Below the pieces are notes generated by a model, which saw nothing but the letters and a program-made list of their open reading frames with translations, was not told the origin of the DNA and ran no database searches. From Natroniella sulfidigena (GTDB lineage Bacteria; Bacillota; Halanaerobiia; Halobacteroidales; Halobacteroidaceae), in NCBI RefSeq assembly GCF_023223645.1, contig NZ_JALKBY010000005.1, forward strand, positions 62,001 through 126,000: a DNA stretch of 64,000 nt, in the 5' to 3' direction. Made by a program: the position numbers and the translations under genes. Below are positions 24,960 to 31,497 of the stretch, piece by piece; positions within the stretch are counted from its first letter, which is position 1; every line of letters begins with the position of its first letter.

Positions 24960-25326
24960 TTTAGTCATCCCTCCTTTTAAATAAATATTTTAGAGAAGAA
25001 TAATTTTTGAAGAAATTATAACTTGATCTATTTTCAGAAAATTTGCTAATTAGAAAGTATATCTTCGATACTTTATAGTAGTTCAACACTTTCTTGATAG
25101 AGCTAATAAAAACAAAAAGGTTTAAATAGTATTTAGTAACAAATAGGTAAAGGTAAAAAAATAGTACCTTTGCTTTATATTATACTAGAAAGTTGACTGA
25201 TTTTTCAATAATTTTGGACAAAAAAGTAAAGTTTTTTGAAATTTTGATTCAGTAGCAACACTCAGAAATTTTTTGGCTTATTTGTAAATCAAATCGAACC
25301 AGACTTTAAAGTCTGGTTCGATTTAA
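24960..25326. other. 367-base non-coding gap with a minus-strand promoter and a terminator palindrome
   Basis: On the minus strand TTGAAA (25203-25208), an 18-base spacer and TATAAT (25179-25184) could start the excisionase-like mRNA with a leader of about 210 bases. A 17-bp perfect palindrome at 25291-25324 follows the small gene at 25327 and probably ends that transcript. The rest is AT-rich with no reading frame that I can support. Confidence 0.5.
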
Positions 25327-25491
25327 TTAATGTTTATTTTTTCTTATATATCCACTACTTTTATTATTGTCTTCTGAAATAATAAGAATATCTTCTTTCT
25401 CTTTCAGTTTATTAGGTAAAAAATTAGCAGAAGGGTAACCGGAATTGTCATTAATAATATAATGAGTGGTTTTATCTGATTCCTTTCTCAT
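25327..25491 (-). CDS. Unrecognised 54-residue protein
   Basis: A short frame with a good ribosome site (AAGGAGTGATTAGT) starting 18 bases after the stop of the Clp-fold protease gene, so the two are almost certainly cotranscribed. It begins MRKESDKTTHYIINDN and continues with FLPNKLKEKEDILIISEDN and a basic end. It is polar, with no membrane segment or Cys. It ends two bases before a 17-bp palindrome. It could be a regulator or substrate of the protease; nothing in the sequence decides this. Confidence 0.6.
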   Translation of the reverse strand: MRKESDKTTHYIINDNSGYPSANFLPNKLKEKEDILIISEDNNKSSGYIRKNKH

Positions 25492-25509
25492 ACTAATCAC
25501 TCCTTAAGT

Positions 25510-26487
25510 TTATCTAATTAAGGGAATCCATTTTTGTTGAATTATATTGACTTCTGGTTCTTCCATCATTTTATCCTGATTTATTTTTCCTATAAATGTA
25601 AAAGAGTCTAAAGCTTTCTTACTCTCTATATAGCCTCCACTAACCTTAAACTGATTCTGTTCATCTGTATATTCTAAAGGTTGAAAGGGACGTTGTAATT
25701 CTAAATCTCTTTCATACTCTTCATATAAGCGCCAGATTAAGTCTTCTAGTTTAGAGTTAGGATATTTAACTGGTAATTTAATTTTATTAGCTTCTTGGCG
25801 GGAGATCATATAATTATGAGCATAAAGTTTTTCAGTTAAATAATTAATAATATTTTCAACAACTACTTCATCTTCTCCTAGTGGATGTAGAGATAGTAAT
25901 TTTTTAGCTGTAGATCTGATTAAGAGATAGTTACGATGAACATTGCCTAAAGCTAAGGGATGGACTTTATTAGCCAAATGTGAAAAGACTGTGATTAAGT
26001 TCTCTTCACTTTTTAAGTTGAATTTTTCTTGGGCCAAATTTAAATAAGAGCTAACATCTTCAACACTGATTGGGATTTTAGCTGTAGGATTATTTGGATT
26101 TTGTGGATTGAATGCATTAGCTACTGTAGGATCTATTGGCCCTAGCTCTCCCATCTTGCCCATTACTATTTCGTTGGCCCCTAAACAGATCAATGTGCCT
26201 GCACTATAGGCTCGAAAGGGAACTAATACACTGAAATGATCTGTATATTCTCTGATTAGATTGATTAAACGCCAGGGAGTTAATACATCTCCACCTCTAG
26301 TATAGATGAATAGATCGATCTTTTCTTTTGGAGAAATTTTTTCTAAATGTTGATAAATAACTTTAATAGCATCAGGTGCAATTCTAGTACTGATATTTTT
26401 TCTATCTCCAGTGACGTAGCTAAGCACAGTTGAGTTACGTAAACTGCTGATTTGATTTATGATCTTTAATCTATTTTCTCGGCCCAC
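25510..26487 (-). CDS. SDH-family Clp-fold serine proteinase
   Basis: A 325-residue protein of the serine dehydrogenase proteinase family (ClpP/SppA fold). Visible family motifs are DLFIYTRGGDVLTPWRL near 58, the nucleophile region RAYSAGTLICLGANEIVMG near 92 and MGELGPIDPTV near 112. It lacks a signal peptide and is presumably cytosolic. The physiological substrate is unknown in the family. It heads a two-gene unit with the 54-residue protein and is divergent from two Hsp20 genes, which suggests stress-related protein turnover. Confidence 0.88.
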   Translation of the reverse strand: MGRENRLKIINQISSLRNSTVLSYVTGDRKNISTRIAPDAIKVIYQHLEKISPKEKIDLFIYTRGGDVLTPWRLINLIREYTDHFSVLVPFRAYSAGTLICLGANEIVMGKMGELGPIDPTVANAFNPQNPNNPTAKIPISVEDVSSYLNLAQEKFNLKSEENLITVFSHLANKVHPLALGNVHRNYLLIRSTAKKLLSLHPLGEDEVVVENIINYLTEKLYAHNYMISRQEANKIKLPVKYPNSKLEDLIWRLYEEYERDLELQRPFQPLEYTDEQNQFKVSGGYIESKKALDSFTFIGKINQDKMMEEPEVNIIQQKWIPLIR

Positions 26488-26649
26488 AATAAAACTAGTC
26501 CTCCTTATTAAACTCTTTTTTGCTAGTATTTTAATTTAAGGTTCTTTTTATGTATCATTTGATTATAAATATTCAAATTTAAGCAATACTAAGTTTAAGG
26601 ATTTATTAATTAGTTGAAAAGGTTATGAGTTAAATTGGGAGGTCATAAA

Positions 26650-27012
26650 ATGGTTGATTTTGATCTGCAAAGTTCAGAGAATAAGTATTTAACAGGTGTT
26701 TCTAGTTATATGAAGCCAAAATATATTACACCACAAGTAGATATTTTAGAGGATAAGGAGCAGATCTATTATATCTATCAACTACCTGGGATTGAAGAAA
26801 AAGATTTAAATGTAGAATTATCTACAGATAAAGTATTTATCATGGCTGAAAGTAAAGATTATAAAGAAAAAGAAATTTTACACCAAGAATCCACTCGGGG
26901 AATCTTTTTTAGGGAATTATCCCTTCCTTTACAAGTAGAAGTAGATGCAGCGGAAGCAAATTTCAAAGCCGGATTGTTAGAAGTTACCTTTCCTAAAATC
27001 AAAAAATCCTGA
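26650..27012 (+). CDS. Hsp20-family small heat-shock protein
   Basis: A 120-residue alpha-crystallin-type chaperone that holds unfolding proteins. The domain covers about 25-120: VDILEDKEQIYYIYQLPGIEEKDLNVELSTDKVFIMAES, with FFRELSLPLQVEVDAAEANFKAGLLEVTFPK at the C-terminal end of the fold. The ATG at 26650 follows GGGAGGT; an in-frame TTG at 26635 lies before that site. It is followed 70 bases later by a second, divergent Hsp20-like gene. Confidence 0.92.
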   Translation: MVDFDLQSSENKYLTGVSSYMKPKYITPQVDILEDKEQIYYIYQLPGIEEKDLNVELSTDKVFIMAESKDYKEKEILHQESTRGIFFRELSLPLQVEVDAAEANFKAGLLEVTFPKIKKS

Positions 27013-27082
27013 ATACTTTTGCTAATTTAAGTAGATTATAACTAGTAGAGTTAAATACAAAATAAAGCAGGAGGTAAATTAT

Positions 27083-27613
27083 ATGCATCATACTCAAAAT
27101 CAGAGTCAGTTCTTAGGTCAAGGTCAAGCTTTTGTTGGTCAAAATTTACAAAGTGGAATGATGGGTTATAATCAAGGTTTTACATCTAATGCCTGGAATT
27201 ATCGCTTACAGCCAGTTGCTACTGCAATGAATACTGCTCAGCAAACTGGAGGACAATTCCAACAAAACAATAATCTTTCTGGTTCAGGTTCATATATGCA
27301 GGGAGGACAACAATCCATCTTTCAACCAAGTATAGATATTTCTGAAACACAAAATGATTTAGTGGTTGCATGTAGCATGCAAAATGCTAATCCTAATAAT
27401 ATTGATTTAACTGCGACAGAAGATTCTGTGTCTATTTCTGCTCAATCATTTATTGGAAATCAGACAAGCAGTCTTCATCGTACAATTCCTTTGCCAACTA
27501 CTATTAGAGCAGAAGCAATAGATGCTAGCTATTCTAATGGTGTTTTAAGAATTAGAATGCCTAAAAGAGAGACAAGTGCTCGTAAGCAATTGCAAGTAAA
27601 TGTTAATGAATAA
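27083..27613 (+). CDS. Hsp20-like protein with Gln/Asn/Gly-rich N-terminus
   Basis: The C-terminal half (about 85-175) is an alpha-crystallin-like domain: FQPSIDISETQNDLVVACSM, then RTIPLPTTIRAEAIDASYSNGVLRIRMPK. Residues 1-80 are low in charge and rich in Gln, Asn, Gly and Met. It resembles the CotM/CotP style of spore-coat Hsp20 proteins as well as ordinary chaperones. The ATG follows AGGAGGTAAATT. A strong terminator follows, so it ends the Hsp20 pair's transcript. Confidence 0.82.
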   Translation: MHHTQNQSQFLGQGQAFVGQNLQSGMMGYNQGFTSNAWNYRLQPVATAMNTAQQTGGQFQQNNNLSGSGSYMQGGQQSIFQPSIDISETQNDLVVACSMQNANPNNIDLTATEDSVSISAQSFIGNQTSSLHRTIPLPTTIRAEAIDASYSNGVLRIRMPKRETSARKQLQVNVNE

Positions 27614-27627
27614 TAAATAATTTTTTA

Positions 27628-27666
27628 AAGGGCCTTTAGCATTTGCTAAAGGCTCTTTTGTTTTTG
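27628..27666 (+). terminator. Terminator after the Hsp20 pair
   Basis: GCCTTTAGC (27632-27640) with GCTAAAGGC (27645-27653), loop ATTT, then CTCTTTTGTTTTT. Confidence 0.88.
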
Positions 27667-27881
27667 TTGAAAAAAGAAAAAGTCAATGCAACTGCAATTG
27701 AAATTGATAATTTGAATAAAAGTTATTATTTTTAGTTAGCTTATTCTATCTTGTTAGATATTTATTCAATGATTGGTTAGGAAATTCAAGGTTGCTGTAG
27801 CTTCTTGCAGGTTATTGTAGTAGTTATCTAGAAGTATAAACAGGGAAGAATTTAATTTAAATAAAGTGGTGATATATCAAG

Positions 27882-29822
27882 ATGGCACTAATAGATAATA
27901 AAGCAGAACGAGTTTTTCCAAAACAGATTATTGACAAAGAATTAGTTCAACAGTTTAAGGGTAATTTGAGCTTGCCAACTTATTTAATTGAAAATTTAAT
28001 CTTAACCTACCAAGATGATGAGACTAGCTTGGATGAAATTGAGCAACTATTGAACCAACAAGTGGTTAAGACTAAGGATGATTTAAAAGTTCAAAATAAG
28101 ATTAGACAAGCAGATCAGATGATTATAGATAAAATTATGGTTAAAATAAGAAATAAGGCTGAATACGAAGCTCAAGTATTGAACTTAGGTCTTAAAAAAG
28201 CAAAGATTAAACAAGAGGTTGTGAAAAAATATCCTGGTTTATTAGAGAATGGAGTATGGGCCAAAGTTTCTGTTAGCTATCTTGAGGATCAGAATAAATT
28301 TGAAATAACAGAGTTGACTCCTATTTATAATACTAATTTTGATTTAGAAGAATTTAAAGAGAAGCGAGAAGAGTTTACTGATTTTCAATGGCGTTGCTTT
28401 TTGCTTAGAAGTATTGGATTTGAACCGCTAGATCTCTCAGAGAGAAAGAAGTTGCTTTATTTAAGTAGATTAATTTCCTTTGTAGAAAAAAATTATAATT
28501 TTATTGAATTAGGCTCACGAGGAACGGGTAAATCTTATACTTATCGCCAATTATCTGAACAATCTATCCTGGTTTCGGGAGGTAAGACTACAGTCGCTAA
28601 TCTCTTTTATAATATGGGAACTAAGCAAGTAGGTTTAGTAGGCAAATGGGATGTAGTTGCTTTTGATGAAGTAGCTTATATTGATTTTAAAGATAAAACT
28701 GCAGTACAGATTTTAAAAGATTATATGGAATCAGGTTCCTTTAGTCGGGGCCAAGAAGAGATTGTTGCTGAGGCATCAATGGTCTTTTTAGGAAATATAA
28801 ATCAGGATATTTCTGTCTTAATAAATCAAAGCCATTTATTTAAGCCTTTGCCACAAGTAATGCAAGATATAGCCTTGATTGATCGTTTTCATTTTTATTT
28901 ACCTGGCTGGGAGATGGAGCGATTAAAAGAAGATTGCTTTACTACCCATTATGGCTTACAGAGTTCTTATCTAGCCCAAGCTTTAGCTGAATTGAGAGAG
29001 TTAGATTTCAAAGGAGTGTTAGATGAGCATTTTGAGTTTGATCAGAAGATGGATGTCCGTGATAAGCGAGCTGTCAAAAAGACTGTAGCTGGTTTTTTAA
29101 AATTACTACATCCGCATGGGAAATTTGATCAAAAAGATTTAAGAAGTTATTTAGATCTTGCTTTAGAAGGAAGAAAGAGGGTTAAAGAACAACTAATCAA
29201 GATGGCTCCGTTTGAATATGAAGAGACCAGTTTTAATTATGTAGAACAAGAGAGTGGACAACAATTTCATATTTATCTTCCTGAGCAGAGAATGGATACA
29301 GGGTATAGGCGTGAGTTAGCCAAGCCAGGAACAGTCTATATTGGCCAAATTCTTGAAAGCCAAAAATTTGCTCTGCTTAAATTAGAGATCAAGATAAAAG
29401 CAGGCCAGGGAAAGTTGCTTTTTACTGGTCAGTTAGATCATAACTTAAAAAAACAGATTAGAAAGACATTTCTTCATTTGAAAAATAGAAAGTTAAATCT
29501 AAGATTAAAAAATAAAGTTGAACAGAATGATTTTTATGTTAAGGTTACCTCTTTGATGCATCAAGTAACTGCTGATATTAGTAATGCTTTCTTAATTGCA
29601 GTGTATTCTTTGTTAAATAATAAATCAGTCCCTAATGGTTTATTAATTACAGAAGAGAGTAGTCTGTATCGTAAAGCAAAATCAAACTTTACTTTGAAAG
29701 CTTTAAAAGTAGAGAGTGAAACAGGAAAGGTTAAAACTTTATTGCCATTGCAAAAGGATAATATTTTTATTGAAGTTCCTAGTGAAGTGATTGCTTATGC
29801 TCCTTATTTTATTAAGGTCTGA
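27882..29822 (+). CDS. brxL: Orphan BrxL: Lon-like AAA+ protein of the BREX family
   Basis: A 646-residue protein matching the BrxL (TIGR02688) family. After an N-terminal domain of about 200 residues comes an AAA+ core: ELGSRGTGKSYTYRQLSEQ as Walker A near 211, VVAFDEVAYIDF as Walker B near 260, FLGNIN as sensor near 304. The C-terminal 130 residues resemble a Lon protease domain. In BREX phage defence BrxL acts with BrxA, BrxB, BrxC, PglX and PglZ; none of these is in the window. Single brxL-like genes are known, with undefined function. The ribosome site is weak (GTGGTGATATATCAAG). Neighbours are a Clp-fold protease, Hsp20 genes and a cold-shock protein. Confidence 0.85.
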   Translation: MALIDNKAERVFPKQIIDKELVQQFKGNLSLPTYLIENLILTYQDDETSLDEIEQLLNQQVVKTKDDLKVQNKIRQADQMIIDKIMVKIRNKAEYEAQVLNLGLKKAKIKQEVVKKYPGLLENGVWAKVSVSYLEDQNKFEITELTPIYNTNFDLEEFKEKREEFTDFQWRCFLLRSIGFEPLDLSERKKLLYLSRLISFVEKNYNFIELGSRGTGKSYTYRQLSEQSILVSGGKTTVANLFYNMGTKQVGLVGKWDVVAFDEVAYIDFKDKTAVQILKDYMESGSFSRGQEEIVAEASMVFLGNINQDISVLINQSHLFKPLPQVMQDIALIDRFHFYLPGWEMERLKEDCFTTHYGLQSSYLAQALAELRELDFKGVLDEHFEFDQKMDVRDKRAVKKTVAGFLKLLHPHGKFDQKDLRSYLDLALEGRKRVKEQLIKMAPFEYEETSFNYVEQESGQQFHIYLPEQRMDTGYRRELAKPGTVYIGQILESQKFALLKLEIKIKAGQGKLLFTGQLDHNLKKQIRKTFLHLKNRKLNLRLKNKVEQNDFYVKVTSLMHQVTADISNAFLIAVYSLLNNKSVPNGLLITEESSLYRKAKSNFTLKALKVESETGKVKTLLPLQKDNIFIEVPSEVIAYAPYFIKV

Positions 29823-29864
29823 TTATATTTTTTAGAACTTTATCAAAAAAATTGCTTAAATTAG

Positions 29865-29893
29865 TTGACAATTTAAAATTTAAATGTTATCAT
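29865..29893 (+). promoter_or_regulatory. Promoter of the cold-shock gene
   Basis: TTGACA (29865-29870), 17-base spacer, TATCAT (29888-29893), followed by an AT-rich leader of about 50 bases and an AGGAGGGATAGAT ribosome site. Confidence 0.88.
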
Positions 29894-29953
29894 TATACGA
29901 TGTAAACAATATTATAAACAATGTTAATCATTAGTTAAATAGGAGGGATAGAT

Positions 29954-30256
29954 ATGGCATCAATTATGGGAGATGCATTTGCTGACGCAGGTCTTGTTGA
30001 TGAAGAGGATGTAAAAGAGGTTGTAGCAGAATCTGAAGTTGAAAATGATATCGGTGGAACAACTGGAACTGTAAAGTGGTTCAACTCTGAAAAAGGATTT
30101 GGATTCATTGAGCAAGAAGATGGAGAAGATGTTTTTGTTCATTTTTCTGCAATTGAAGAAGATGGATTTAAAGACTTAGAAGAAGGCCAAGAAGTTCAGT
30201 TTTCAGTTGTAGAAACTGAAAAAGGTTTACAAGCTGAAAATGTATTTAAATTATAA
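29954..30256 (+). CDS. Cold-shock-domain protein with an acidic N-terminal extension
   Basis: The C-terminal 65 residues are a canonical CspA-type domain with RNP1 KGFGFIEQ and RNP2 VFVHFSAI. Unlike typical 65-70-residue CspA proteins it has about 35 extra N-terminal residues ([20 protein letters not shown]), acidic and probably helical. The extension is real because the only good ribosome site precedes the ATG at 29954 and there is no in-frame ATG before the domain. It binds single-stranded nucleic acid. It has its own promoter and terminator. Confidence 0.92.
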   Translation: MASIMGDAFADAGLVDEEDVKEVVAESEVENDIGGTTGTVKWFNSEKGFGFIEQEDGEDVFVHFSAIEEDGFKDLEEGQEVQFSVVETEKGLQAENVFKL

Positions 30257-30271
30257 GAACATAGATTACTA

Positions 30272-30299
30272 AAACTCAGGTCTTGACCTGGGTTTTTTT
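30272..30299 (+). terminator. Terminator of the cold-shock gene
   Basis: ACTCAGGT with ACCTGGGT around a CTTG loop, then seven T residues. Confidence 0.88.
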
Positions 30300-30371
30300 G
30301 ATGGATAATTTTAGCTTGAATCTATAATTCAACTCTAGGATATGCTAGTTTTAAAGGAGGTTATAAGTTGC

Positions 30372-30887
30372 ATGTCTAGAATAAAGCATATCTCTAGTGA
30401 AGAAGCAACAGGAATTACTAAAGATATCTTTGCAGAGATTGAAGAGCAATTTCAGATGGTGCCTAATGTCTTTAAGGCGTTGGCCCATAAACCTGATATT
30501 CTACGGGCCAGTTGGAATAAAGTAACCAGTGTGATGAATAAAGGCGCATTATCAGTAGAACTTAAAAAGATGGTTGCTTTGCGTGTTTCAGTTATAAATC
30601 AGGCTGAATACTGTATTGCTAAGCACTATCAAGGTTTGGAAAGTTTAGGCTATTCTACAGAAGTTCTTGATCAGATTAAAGCTAGTGATTATAGTAATTT
30701 AGATGAGTTAGAGAGTAGAGTTTTGAGCTTTGTAGATCAAGCTACCAATAATTATCAGGAGCTAACCGATGATGATTTTAATCAATTAGGATTAGATGAA
30801 GAGGAATTATTAGAGGTAGTGGCTGTGATTGATCTCTTTTCTGGGTTTAATCGACTGACAGAAATATTAGCTATTGATCTAGATTAA
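30372..30887 (+). CDS. AhpD/carboxymuconolactone decarboxylase-like protein
   Basis: A 171-residue alpha-helical protein of the peroxidase-related CMD/AhpD family (FQMVPNVFKALAHKPDILRASW, then LSVELKKMVALRVSVINQAEYCIAKHYQGLESLGYS). In active AhpD members the motif is CxxCxxxH; here the first Cys is Ala (AEYCIAKH), so the disulfide chemistry is probably lost or altered. The start at 30372 is set by AAAGGAGG; an in-frame ATG upstream overlaps that site. A terminator-like hairpin follows at its stop codon. Confidence 0.88.
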   Translation: MSRIKHISSEEATGITKDIFAEIEEQFQMVPNVFKALAHKPDILRASWNKVTSVMNKGALSVELKKMVALRVSVINQAEYCIAKHYQGLESLGYSTEVLDQIKASDYSNLDELESRVLSFVDQATNNYQELTDDDFNQLGLDEEELLEVVAVIDLFSGFNRLTEILAIDLD

Positions 30888-30911
30888 AACCTCACTTTGT
30901 GGGGTTTTAAT
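30884..30911 (+). terminator. Terminator of the AhpD-like gene
   Basis: AAAACCTCA with TGGGGTTTT around CTTTG, overlapping the stop codon; the T-run is short. Confidence 0.65.
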
Positions 30912-30928
30912 CTTAATAGGAATAATTC

Positions 30929-30957
30929 TTGACAAAAGTAAACTGATTTAGTATACT
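30929..30957 (+). promoter_or_regulatory. Promoter of the Rrf2 gene
   Basis: TTGACA (30929-30934), 17-base spacer, TATACT (30952-30957). The -10 region reads TTTAGTATACT and shares TTAGTATA with the palindrome after the gene, so it may be autoregulated. Confidence 0.85.
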
Positions 30958-31005
30958 TAAAATAAGCTAAATTATTAACTATAACTAGGAGATGAAGTAA
31001 TAATT

Positions 31006-31410
31006 ATGAAATTAAGCCAAGCAACAGATTATGCCTTTCGAGCTATCTTATATTTGGCCCGGCAGGGAGTAGGAGAGAAGGTAGATGCTCAAACTATTTC
31101 TGAGGCTGAAGTTATTCCTAAGCGTTTTTTACTTAAGATCTTTAGAAAGTTAGTTCAAGCAGGAGTAGTCGAATCCTATCGAGGAAAGTATGGAGGTTAT
31201 GCTTTAGCAGTTGATCCAGCTAAAATTACTTTAAAAGATATTGTAGAGATAGTAGAGGGTAAGATTACAGTCAATCGTTGTTTAATTGATCCAGATGAAT
31301 GTAATAAACGAGCTACCAATAGATGTAAGATTCATAATGCTCTAGCTGAGATTCAGCAGGAAGTTAATCAGAAGCTAGCAGAGTATAATTTTGCTCAATT
31401 TTTGGATTAA
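31006..31410 (+). CDS. Rrf2-family regulator, probable Fe-S sensor
   Basis: A 134-residue winged-helix regulator: LSQATDYAFRAILYLA at the start, the recognition region VIPKRFLLKIFRKLVQAG and the wing SYRGKYGGYALA. Three cysteines follow (RCLIDPDECNKRATNRCKIH, near 90-107) in the C-x5-9-C-x5-9-C arrangement that binds an Fe-S cluster in IscR and NsrR. It lies 88 bases upstream of cooS with a long palindrome between, which makes control of cooS the simplest reading. The signal (CO, NO, oxygen or iron) is not visible. Confidence 0.9.
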   Translation: MKLSQATDYAFRAILYLARQGVGEKVDAQTISEAEVIPKRFLLKIFRKLVQAGVVESYRGKYGGYALAVDPAKITLKDIVEIVEGKITVNRCLIDPDECNKRATNRCKIHNALAEIQQEVNQKLAEYNFAQFLD

Positions 31411-31416
31411 TTTTTT

Positions 31417-31451
31417 AACTTTAACTATACTAAATTAGTATAGTTAAAGTT
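31417..31451. promoter_or_regulatory. 35-base perfect palindrome between rrf2 and cooS
   Basis: Arms of 17 bases around a central A (31434), containing ACTATACTAAATTAGTATAGT. It may be an operator for the Rrf2 protein, a weak terminator, or both. A related CTAAAACAGTATAC lies further down at about 31467-31480, just before the cooS ribosome site. Confidence 0.75.
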
Positions 31452-31497
31452 TTAGTTTAAAGTCTACTAAAACAGTATACAAACAGGAGGGGTTAAA

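Noticed and set aside
23048-24968. An integrated plasmid or prophage
   Set aside because: No integrase, replication, mobilisation or structural genes and no attachment-site duplication were seen; only the partition-like genes remain suggestive.
27882-29822. A complete BREX defence locus
   Set aside because: Only a brxL-like gene is present; no methylase, phosphatase or BrxC-type ATPase lies nearby.
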